A stretch of 64,000 nucleotides of DNA from Pirellulaceae bacterium. Lineage in GTDB: Bacteria; Planctomycetota; Planctomycetia; Pirellulales; Pirellulaceae. The stretch covers positions 1-64,000 of the forward strand of contig JAQWSU010000014.1 in assembly GCA_029243025.1 (NCBI GenBank), written 5' to 3'. Below the pieces are notes generated by a model that saw only the letters and a program-made list of their open reading frames with translations, was not told the origin of the DNA and made no database searches. Position numbers and translations under genes: made by a program. Of the stretch, positions 27,801 to 34,942 are shown piece by piece. Each line of letters begins with the position of its first letter. The first letter of the stretch is position 1.

Positions 27801-30800
27801 GAGAAGTGTCATCGACGCTTATGTCAAACCACTGGGAACCCCTGCTGATCAGCTCCCATTAGAGACGCGTGTTGACGAGTTGGTGCAGTATCTTGGAGCC
27901 GATGCGGTACTTGATAATCAAAACCATCGGGCGACTTGGGGACAGACTGACTTCCAGTCGTTCGAGGAGGCGACTGATATTCTCAAGATGGATTACGCTC
28001 AGCCTCGTCGTGAATTTCTCTATCAAACGCAAGTCATGGCCGATGACGCTAAGGTGCGTGTGATCGTCTCCAGCAATCGTCAAGAAACCAATTTGCGTTA
28101 CTGGGTGCCGAGAAACAACTCGCTTGGCAATAATTGGACTCGATTGGAGTTTAATGACTCAAGTTGGCAGCAAGGGCCAACGGGAATTGGTTTTGAAAAA
28201 TCGGCTAGCGGAACTTACGATCCGCTGATTGCGACTGACATCGTTGATGAAATGAGCGACCGAACCTCGGTTTTTGTGAGGATCCCTTTCCAGTTGGAGT
28301 CGCTGGAAGACCTCAACGACCTGACTTTGCGAATGAAATATGACGATGGTTTCATCGCTTACCTAAATGGTACGGAGGTCACCCGGAAAGGCGTCGGTAA
28401 CGGAGCTGCTAGATACGATATGACCTCGCAAGGTCATGCGGATTCTCAAGCCGTAGAATTTGAAAACATTGAGATTAGCGCCTTTGTGAATCAGTTGCGC
28501 GTGGGTGAAAACGTCTTGGCTATTCAGGCTGTGAATTCTTCAACAAACAGTAGCGATATGTTGATGGTACCCGAGCTAGTCGAGGGGAAAATTGTAGCCT
28601 CGAATGGTGAAATTCCTGCTGCTCAAATTGGCAATCCTCGCATTGATGTCACCGCGGTTGATTTCAATCCCGTGAGCGGTAATCAGGATGAAGAGTATTT
28701 GCAGCTGACAAATAATAATGATTTCGCTGTTGATCTATCGGGCTGGGAGTTGACCGACGGGGTCGAATTGACATTCAAGCCGGGAACTGTACTGCCGGCT
28801 GGTTGGTCTCTCTATGCCACGCCGAATGCGTTTGCATTTCGGGCTCGAGAATCAGGCCCTTCCGGTGGTCAACAGCTGTTTGTACAAGGCAATTATCAAG
28901 GGCATTTGTCAAACTTCGGAGAATCGATCAGCTTGCTCGGTGCAGATGGTGAGCTTGTGAGTTCTTTTCAGTACAAGGGAGAGCCGACCGGATGGCAGGC
29001 ACACCTCCATGTTTCTGAATTGATGTATCATCCGCTCGCGCCGTCGTCGGCAGAACTCGCGCGAGACTCGTCTTGGACCGAGAGTGATTTTGAATTTATT
29101 GAATTGAAAAATTCCTCCACTGAGCTGGAACTTGACTTGACCGGTGTGCGTTTTACGAATGGTGTCGAATTTGACTTTGCGAATGGTCAGATGACGAAAT
29201 TAGGTCCTCAAAAACGGGTGGTTGTGGTGTCAAACCTGGCCGCTTTTAAAGCACGATATGGGACCGGGGCGTTAGATCGAGTGGCAGGTGAGTTTTCGCT
29301 TGCGAGTGGCTTGCGAGACGGTGGGGAGACGATCAAATTGGAAGATGAAACAAGTTCCACCATTTTTGAGTTCGAATACAGTGATGATCAGGATCGAGGT
29401 TGGCCAGTTCGTGCGGACGGTAAGGGAAGCTCTTTGGTCAAGCTAGATGGGGCGTCTGACAACGGTCAAGCCGGAAATTGGAAGCCGAGTAACCGCATCC
29501 ATGGCACGCCGGGGAGTCATCCCGAAGATGTTGCTTTGGATTTGCAAATCAACGAAATCGTATCGCGTTCGGATTTGCCTGAAGTCGACCACATCGAGTT
29601 ACGTAATGTGAGTGATCAAAGCATCCATGTTTCGCATTATTACCTCAGCGACACACCGACGAATAGCGACTCGTTCGGTCGATTTGCTCTTCCGGACGGA
29701 CAACTCGGAGCTGGCGAATTTCTGGTTTTTGGCGAAAATGAATTCAATCCATTGAATGATCCTCGTGGATTTGCCTTGAATGGTTCCCGCGGAGATGAGT
29801 TGCATTTGTCGGTGGGCACGAGCGAGGGTCCCACGCATTTCGTGGACAGCGTTCAATTTCCCGCAGCCGACCTGGGTGAATCGTTCGGTCGCGTCGAAAT
29901 GGGGCCGCTCGGTCCGCTGCAATCGATCAGCTTGGGCCGTGCCAATTCAGGCTATCGAGTCGGCCCGATTCTGATTAGCGAGTTTCAATACCATCCGACG
30001 CAACCCTCTGCTGCCGCGTTGAAATTGGATCCCCAGCTCAGTTCGAAAGACTTGGAATTTATCGAAATTCACAACGCGGGAGTCGCGGCAAACGGTTTGA
30101 CGGGTTGGCGTATTCGCGGCGATGTGGATTTCGATTTTGCCCAGGGCACAGCCCTCGATATCGGCGAGACGATTTTATTAGTGCCATTTAACCCGGATCG
30201 GGAAGGAAATGAATCTCGCAAGGCTGCTTTCTTGGCTCACTACGGACTCCCCAACTCCACTCGGTTATTGGGTGGATTTCAGGGGAATTTAGACAATGAT
30301 GGGCATCGCATTACTCTCCAACGTCCGGGTACGCCATCGTTGCAGGATCCCGAGACGGTTCCTCGCTTGTGGGTGGACGAAGTGCGTTTTGATGATGTAG
30401 CACCCTGGTCTCCCTCCGCCGATGGTCAAGGGGATTCGTTGCATCGAACGCCAGCGAATGCGTTGGGGCTGATTGTCGCCTCATGGCGTGCCGCGTCGCC
30501 AACCCCGGCGAGCGTTGACTGGGGAGCTATTCCCGGTGATTTCAATGCGGACGGTACGCTCGGTGTGGCGGACATTGACCTGTTTTCGCTGCGATTTCGG
30601 CTGACGCCTCCCGATTTGACGCTCGACCTGACGGGAGATCAACGGGTCAATGATGCTGATCGAGATTATTTGATCGGTGACCTGCTTGAGACAACTTACG
30701 GCGACGCGGATTTAAACCGGTTGTTCAACTCGTCGGATTTAGTACAAATTTTTTCCGTGGGTGAGTATGAAGATGGAATTGAGGGTAACTCGACTTGGAG

Positions 30801-30993
30801 CGAAGGGGATTGGAATCTTGATGGCGATTTTGATTCGTCCGATTTAGTTGTTGCCTTCGCGGCCGGTGGGTATGCCTCCGACTCCAAGCCGGTTGATCTC
30901 GATTCAGGCGGATTGGCGGATCTTGCCTCCGCAATCCAGGCACATGATCAGCTGTTTGCTGACGAGAAGCTTGTTGATTCGCTTGGAGACTAA
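24805..30993 (+). CDS. Giant secreted CotH-kinase/lamin-tail protein with LEPR-XLL signal
   Basis: The protein has 2062 residues from ATG 24805 (GGAG site upstream). The N-terminus is not a normal signal peptide but carries the planctomycete LEPR-XLL motif (LECLEPRAMLDA, about residue 32-43). Domains in order: a lamin-tail domain (about 45-150); one copy of the module found three times in the preceding gene (about 245-425); a CotH spore-coat kinase-like domain (about 710-970, with DLHGQSSSGFPTTKKS and the MPWDVDLS metal-binding block); beta-sandwich regions; several more lamin-tail domains; and two dockerin-like Ca loops (FNSSDLVQIF, FDSSDLVVAF). It probably acts at the cell surface. Any phosphorylation target is unknown. 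Confidence 0.88.
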   Translation: MLNSLRKQWREIATRQRVVGTRQRSPMSVRALECLEPRAMLDATVIISEVMARNDEGLQDEDGDRPDWIELLNMGRETVDLHGWHLTDDVEDLNNWQFPPMRLNPGEHLIVFASGKDRDNPFRPLHADFKLEGDGEYLALTRPDETIEFEFAPDYPAQVEDVSYGIPNQISQTMLVNEGAAAQVLIPVDDRWDPVDLANGQFQGSWLDPQLETTTDPWFLATTGIGFHDAADDSTPQPGEGLEVASSKSQFSSFQNRDGWRYGYWDGATDEDGLYHDDEFRSFVWSGLTTITTRNHWDGTKWDLATTPNASQIELSSEGGHPSGENSDGLQYAVRRWTSEVAGSILIHGRLENPTPDGDGVVARVFVDGSEVYSRQVNGFGIDYRFVVPVSDGDRVDFVIDPGSLKDDVGDQTIFTAMIEDVTELVGEAGGAPTLADHIASDIGSVMEGVGSTAYIRIPFVPSTADFDSLTLHVQYDDALVAYLNGQPIASAGGPAAWQAAWDSTATSDRTVEEALHSTSFNVSNAIDHLSVGKENVLMIHAINRAIDNKDLLMVPKLVGTTLEINPLERRYFVSPTPGAGNGFGDVNAGPVIVRPSFSPESPTAADPIVITARVADSFHAVSTVNLTYRVMYGGSREIAMRDNGIGNDVAAGDGIYTATIPGGIAEPGEMVRWFVTANDSRQHASRSPRFELARDSEEYYGTVIIDPTLSSNLPIFHWFVSSRSRVFRGNGTQGSLYYDGEFYDNVGFDLHGQSSSGFPTTKKSMNVDLPADHRFRLNDDIPKMKDFNFLTNFADKSKLRNTLGYEQRAFIGDAYHLAFPVRVQHNGEFFAVYDFVEDGDNRWLERLGFDPEGALYKMYNRMDSASGEKKTRKDEGSSDLRDLVNGVALNGQARHRFVFDNIDLASMANYLAGFVLTSNRDCCHKNYYAYRDTNNTGEWRYMPWDVDLSQGRNWGGFGRSYFDDTMYPDNDLFMGQNNRLISALYATPGFREMYLRRVRSVIDAYVKPLGTPADQLPLETRVDELVQYLGADAVLDNQNHRATWGQTDFQSFEEATDILKMDYAQPRREFLYQTQVMADDAKVRVIVSSNRQETNLRYWVPRNNSLGNNWTRLEFNDSSWQQGPTGIGFEKSASGTYDPLIATDIVDEMSDRTSVFVRIPFQLESLEDLNDLTLRMKYDDGFIAYLNGTEVTRKGVGNGAARYDMTSQGHADSQAVEFENIEISAFVNQLRVGENVLAIQAVNSSTNSSDMLMVPELVEGKIVASNGEIPAAQIGNPRIDVTAVDFNPVSGNQDEEYLQLTNNNDFAVDLSGWELTDGVELTFKPGTVLPAGWSLYATPNAFAFRARESGPSGGQQLFVQGNYQGHLSNFGESISLLGADGELVSSFQYKGEPTGWQAHLHVSELMYHPLAPSSAELARDSSWTESDFEFIELKNSSTELELDLTGVRFTNGVEFDFANGQMTKLGPQKRVVVVSNLAAFKARYGTGALDRVAGEFSLASGLRDGGETIKLEDETSSTIFEFEYSDDQDRGWPVRADGKGSSLVKLDGASDNGQAGNWKPSNRIHGTPGSHPEDVALDLQINEIVSRSDLPEVDHIELRNVSDQSIHVSHYYLSDTPTNSDSFGRFALPDGQLGAGEFLVFGENEFNPLNDPRGFALNGSRGDELHLSVGTSEGPTHFVDSVQFPAADLGESFGRVEMGPLGPLQSISLGRANSGYRVGPILISEFQYHPTQPSAAALKLDPQLSSKDLEFIEIHNAGVAANGLTGWRIRGDVDFDFAQGTALDIGETILLVPFNPDREGNESRKAAFLAHYGLPNSTRLLGGFQGNLDNDGHRITLQRPGTPSLQDPETVPRLWVDEVRFDDVAPWSPSADGQGDSLHRTPANALGLIVASWRAASPTPASVDWGAIPGDFNADGTLGVADIDLFSLRFRLTPPDLTLDLTGDQRVNDADRDYLIGDLLETTYGDADLNRLFNSSDLVQIFSVGEYEDGIEGNSTWSEGDWNLDGDFDSSDLVVAFAAGGYASDSKPVDLDSGGLADLASAIQAHDQLFADEKLVDSLGD

Positions 30994-31125
30994 GGGCTCT
31001 CTTGCGGAAAAGCACAAATTCCTGTCCTTGAAAGCTTCGGGCGAAGCTCCATAATGCATCCCAAGCGGCCAACGTAAGCTGGTCTCTATTCTGTCAGACG
31101 GTTGGGATGAAAAAGAAGGAACAGT

Positions 31126-32130
31126 ATGAATCAGTCAGCTGAGCTAGATGTCTTTGGGGTTGGGAATGCGATGGTCGACATTTTGGCGATGGTCGACGAT
31201 GATTTCATTCGCGAGCATGATTTGCCCCGTGGCGGAATGTTACTTGTCGACTCGGAAAAGCAGAGTCGACTGCTGCGAGAATTGGAGCAAGCGTCCCTCG
31301 AAATGCAGTCGGGAGGCTCGGCGGCCAATACAATTATCTCGGTGGCACTCAGCGGAGGAACGGGATTTTATACGGGCAAGGTGGCTCGAGATCCGAACGG
31401 CGAATTCTATCGGCAAGATATGATCGCTGCCGGAATTCATTTCGATGTGAGTCCGGCTCCCGAAGAAAGTCGGCCTACCGGATCTTGTCTCGTGCTGACG
31501 ACGCCGGATGCCGAGCGTACCATGTGCACGCATTTGGGCGTCTCAATCGAATTGGCGGATAGCGACATTGATTTAGAACAATTGGGCCGTTGCAAATTAG
31601 CTTATGTCGAAGGCTATTTGTGGGATGCGCCTGGCCCGAGGCAGGCTTGTATTAAAGCGATGGAACAGGCCAATCGTCTTGGAGTGAAAACAGCTTTTAC
31701 TTTTTCCGACCCGTTTCTTGTCGATCGGTTTCCTGAAGATTTTCGGCGCGTCGTCCATGAGTACTGTGACATCCTCTTTTGCAATGCGGATGAAGCAAAA
31801 CAGCTGATGGAAATTGAATCCGTAGAAAAAGCGACGGAGCTTCTCGGGCATCGAGCCGAATTGGTGTTTGTCACCGATGGGGCTAACGGTTGCCTGGTGA
31901 GTTATCAAGGGGAAGTAAAACGGGTCGACGGCTTTAAGGTTGATGCGATTGATACCGTTGGTGCTGGAGACGCTTTCGCCGGAGGAGCTTTATTTGGTTT
32001 GGCGAATGGCTATGAGCCGCAGCGAGCAGCCCGCTGGGGTAATTATCTTGCCTCGCGAGTGGTAACCATTCACGGCGCCCGCTATCCAGAATCACTGGCA
32101 AATCAAATCTCCAAGATTTTGGATTCTTAG
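31126..32130 (+). CDS. PfkB-family sugar/nucleoside kinase, adenosine kinase-like
   Basis: The 334-residue protein has the ribokinase fold. The GNAMVDILA start, the SGGSAANTI substrate-binding block and the late DTVGAGDAFAGGALFGL signature with its catalytic Asp are clear. The overall spacing and the GGSAANT form fit the adenosine/guanosine kinase branch of the family, but ribokinase-type substrates cannot be excluded. An AAGGA site lies just before the ATG. A 12-bp repeat begins on the base after the stop codon. Confidence 0.85.
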   Translation: MNQSAELDVFGVGNAMVDILAMVDDDFIREHDLPRGGMLLVDSEKQSRLLRELEQASLEMQSGGSAANTIISVALSGGTGFYTGKVARDPNGEFYRQDMIAAGIHFDVSPAPEESRPTGSCLVLTTPDAERTMCTHLGVSIELADSDIDLEQLGRCKLAYVEGYLWDAPGPRQACIKAMEQANRLGVKTAFTFSDPFLVDRFPEDFRRVVHEYCDILFCNADEAKQLMEIESVEKATELLGHRAELVFVTDGANGCLVSYQGEVKRVDGFKVDAIDTVGAGDAFAGGALFGLANGYEPQRAARWGNYLASRVVTIHGARYPESLANQISKILDS

Positions 32131-32162
32131 TCGTTTCAGCAGTCGTTTCAGCAGTCGTTTCA
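32131..32162. repeat. 12-bp direct repeat starting at a stop codon
   Basis: TCGTTTCAGCAG is present twice in tandem and a third partial copy (TCGTTTCA) follows. The first copy starts at the base after the TAG of the kinase gene. Confidence 0.9.
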
Positions 32163-32255
32163 TCGATTTCGATGGCATCACGAGTCCCCATGACCTGACA
32201 CGCACGGGGATGGCTTCGTTTTGTTGCCGGCAAGGCTCAACAAGGACACAATCCT

Positions 32256-32825
32256 TTGGCACGTATTCGTACTTTTGTCGCAATTGATGTTTCCGAACGG
32301 GTTCGACGTGCGGCTGCGGCCACAATTTCTGAGCTGGAGCCGACGACGGAATCGATCCGTTGGGTTTCGGCAAAGAATGTGCACATCACGATGAAGTTCC
32401 TCGGAGATGTTAACGAAACTGATATCTATCAGGTCTGTCGCCTGACCGCGGATGCGGTGCGTGACGTTCCCTCTACCCAGGTTAATTGCCGCGGTATCGG
32501 TGCCTTTCCGTCGATTGAGCGACCACGCACCATTTGGTTAGGAATCGATGATCCAACGGATTGCCTGGTTGAACTGCACCAACGAATCGAGCAAGGACTC
32601 TTATCTCTTGGCTTTCCGCGGGAGCAACGTCGCTTTCAACCGCATGTCACACTCGGAAGAGCCCGGTATGGTCGACGGGATATGCAAGAGCTTGAGGATC
32701 GGTTGAGCACCTTCGAGGTTGAGGCCGGACCTGTTGATATCGATCAACTCGTCATCTATGCGAGTGAACTCGGTTCCAACGGACCAAATTACACCGTTCT
32801 GGGACGCGCGCCGTTGTGCGAATGA
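32256..32825 (+). CDS. thpR: RNA 2',3'-cyclic phosphodiesterase (2H family)
   Basis: This two-histidine enzyme hydrolyses 2',3'-cyclic phosphate ends of RNA and in vitro joins 2'-5' linked tRNA halves. Both catalytic motifs are visible: HITM near residue 44 and HVTL near residue 131. The family start (RTFVAIDV) and the FLGDV strand are present. Length (189 residues) is typical. The start is TTG 32256, with AAGGA about nine bases upstream. Confidence 0.92.
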   Translation: MARIRTFVAIDVSERVRRAAAATISELEPTTESIRWVSAKNVHITMKFLGDVNETDIYQVCRLTADAVRDVPSTQVNCRGIGAFPSIERPRTIWLGIDDPTDCLVELHQRIEQGLLSLGFPREQRRFQPHVTLGRARYGRRDMQELEDRLSTFEVEAGPVDIDQLVIYASELGSNGPNYTVLGRAPLCE

Positions 32826-33161
32826 CGGGAGCATCTGCCAATGCTCGTCGCGTCTGTCTGATTCGCTCTCGAACAAGAAACGACGTGAAGTGCCTGCGAT
32901 GCATGCGGAGAACTTCGCGACTCGGGCCTCGATTCGTCGTCGGTCACCGGCTGCTCGGATTGCCGGTGAGGAAATTCTTTTAGTCCCGATGACCGAACGT
33001 GTCCGGCGTGTCGCGAATAATGATCAGAGGCATCAAAGAAGCGGTTGTCGCCTGCCGATGATGACGATAAGATGTTCAAATGTTCAGTATGCGGCGATTT
33101 GTGCCTCGTGAGTCCGCTTGCAACCGCCACCTATCCGGAAGATAACAAAGGAGTTAACACG
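32826..33161. other. Upstream region of recA
   Basis: This 336-base spacer separates thpR and recA. I searched for SOS boxes. A direct GTTC repeat at 33074-33085 has 4-base spacing, not the 7-base spacing of the alphaproteobacterial box, and no CTGT-N8-ACAG or GAAC-N4-GTTC palindrome is present. The recA frame is open back to 33045 but is not protein-like there. Confidence 0.45.
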
Positions 33162-34409
33162 ATGGTAACGGCTGAAAAGGTAAATAATCGGATGGCCAAG
33201 AAGAGCACCGCAGCGGCAGTAAAAGCTCCCCGAATTGCCCAGGATGCAGATGCGAAAAGTGGTTTAAAGTCGAAGGCTGCCACCTCTGAAACCACGGCGA
33301 AGGGCGGCAAAAAGAGGGCATCAGCTAGCAAGAAGAGCTCGTCAGCAAATAAAGCCATGGCTGAGCAAAACACCGTTTTGAAAACGACTTTGCAGCAAAT
33401 TGAACGGCAGTTTGGCGAAGGAGCCATCATGCCGTTGGGCAAAGAAAAGCTGCAACGCATTAAGGGCATTCCCACGGGAAGTTTGTCGCTCGATATGGCG
33501 CTCGGGGGGCAGGGGATTCCCGAGGGACGCATTATTGAAATCTATGGTCCGGAATCGAGTGGTAAGACGACGCTGGCACTGCATGTGATTGCTGAATCCC
33601 AAAAGGAAGGTGGGATTGCTGCCTTTATCGATGCCGAACACGCTCTGGATCCCAGTTGGGCCAAAAAGCTGGGAGTGCAGCTTGAGACGCTCTTGGTGAG
33701 TCAACCGGCGAGCGGTGAAGAAGCGATGCACATCACCGAGATGTTGATCAAGTCCAATGCGGTCGACGTTATTGTGATCGATTCCGTGGCCGCCTTGATT
33801 CCCAAGCAAGAATTGGATGGCGATATTGGTGATACCCACGTCGGATTGCAAGCACGTTTGATGAGTCAGTCCATGCGGAAATTGACAGGAGCGATTGCCA
33901 AGTCGAAGACATCCGTCATCTTTATTAATCAGATTCGAGAGAAGATTGGTGTGATGTTCGGCAGTCCTGAGACGACGCCAGGTGGACGTGCCCTCAAATT
34001 CTACAGTTCGTGCCGAATCGATGTTCGCAGAATCGGACAACTTAAGGATGGCGAAGAAGTGGTTGGTCAAAGAGTGAGAACCAAGGTCGTCAAAAATAAA
34101 GTTGCTCCCCCGTTCCGAATAGCTGAATTTGACATGATGCACACCAACGGCATCAGCTTTGAAGGTGACGTGCTCGATTTGGCAGCTGAAAAGAAGATTG
34201 TTGTGCGAAGTGGAGCTTGGTTCCGATACGGCGATGTTCAGTTGGGGCAAGGAAAAGAAAAGTCGCGAAAATTTTTACAAGAAAACATCGCACTGACCGA
34301 AGAAATCCGCCTCAAGGTGCTGAAGGCTTACGGAGTTCTCAGTGATGAGAATGAAGTGGGAGACGATGCTGGAGATGCTGGAGATGCCGAATCGAATTCG
34401 GAAAAGTAA
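33162..34409 (+). CDS. recA: Recombinase RecA with basic N-terminal extension
   Basis: This ATP-dependent strand-exchange protein acts in homologous repair and SOS induction. Walker A is GPESSGKTT near residue 130, the catalytic Glu region is [10 protein letters not shown], Walker B is [10 protein letters not shown], and the DNA-binding loop L2 is in [22 protein letters not shown]. An AAAGGAG site eight bases before ATG 33162 selects a 415-residue protein. The first 64 residues are rich in Lys, Ala and Ser (13 Lys, 3 Arg) and resemble a histone H1-like tail. The internal ATG at 33357 would give an ordinary 350-residue RecA but has no ribosome site. The acidic C-terminus contains GDAGDAGD repeats. 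Confidence 0.97.
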   Translation: MVTAEKVNNRMAKKSTAAAVKAPRIAQDADAKSGLKSKAATSETTAKGGKKRASASKKSSSANKAMAEQNTVLKTTLQQIERQFGEGAIMPLGKEKLQRIKGIPTGSLSLDMALGGQGIPEGRIIEIYGPESSGKTTLALHVIAESQKEGGIAAFIDAEHALDPSWAKKLGVQLETLLVSQPASGEEAMHITEMLIKSNAVDVIVIDSVAALIPKQELDGDIGDTHVGLQARLMSQSMRKLTGAIAKSKTSVIFINQIREKIGVMFGSPETTPGGRALKFYSSCRIDVRRIGQLKDGEEVVGQRVRTKVVKNKVAPPFRIAEFDMMHTNGISFEGDVLDLAAEKKIVVRSGAWFRYGDVQLGQGKEKSRKFLQENIALTEEIRLKVLKAYGVLSDENEVGDDAGDAGDAESNSEK

Positions 34410-34942
34410 TCGGAGCCTGATCGGCCGCGATTTGCCGCTGGATGGCAGCATAATGTGCAGACCAGCGGCCTAAACCGAGCGACCATCTCTTACGGAATCT
34501 TAAGCGTTGTCCTCGACGGAAATGTTCCGCGCGGTTTCCGGAGCTCGACAAGGTCAATTTCTCGGCCATTGGTCACGCGGTGGTCGACGCGCCGGTCGTG
34601 GACCTTGGCAAATCGATTGGGAATCTATCATGCTGCGTCGCCGCTTGCTTACGGCGATTAGCCGATTGTTTTAGCTTGGCTGAACAAGGATCAGGCGGGC
34701 CGCCTGCCTGATTTTCGGTCTTTAACGGGAGAGGATCGGTTTCTCACCAGGAATCGAGTGATCTCCGCTCTGTTCTACTCGCGCCCTTGTTCGTTTCCAG
34801 CCTCTTTTTTGCCGTTTTCGGTGGCCAGGGCATATGACCATTGGCCGTTTTGATCAGTAGCCCCATTCCCTAGTACAGTCCGGGCGAAATGGCTATCATG
34901 TTCGGTTTTGCCCAGGTGTTGATGCGAGGATCCAAGGCCGCC
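34410..34942. other. 533-base spacer between recA and alaS
   Basis: No gene is supported. One terminator-like hairpin lies at 34690. The open frame at 34455-34661 lacks a ribosome site. The alaS frame is open back to 34889 without family similarity. Confidence 0.5.
34690..34716 (+). terminator. Orphan terminator-like hairpin
   Basis: A ten-pair hairpin (ATCAGGC at one end, GCCTGAT at the other, one G-T pair, three-base loop) is followed by TTTTC. It is 280 bases after the recA stop and 230 before alaS. It could end a long recA 3' region or a small RNA. Confidence 0.4.

Noticed and set aside
33074-33085. GTTC direct repeat upstream of recA as a LexA box
   Set aside because: The spacing is 4 bases, not the 7 of the known direct-repeat SOS box, and no other box type is present.
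33342-34250. Long minus-strand frame opposite recA (302 codons)
   Set aside because: It is a mirror frame of the strongly conserved recA coding sequence.
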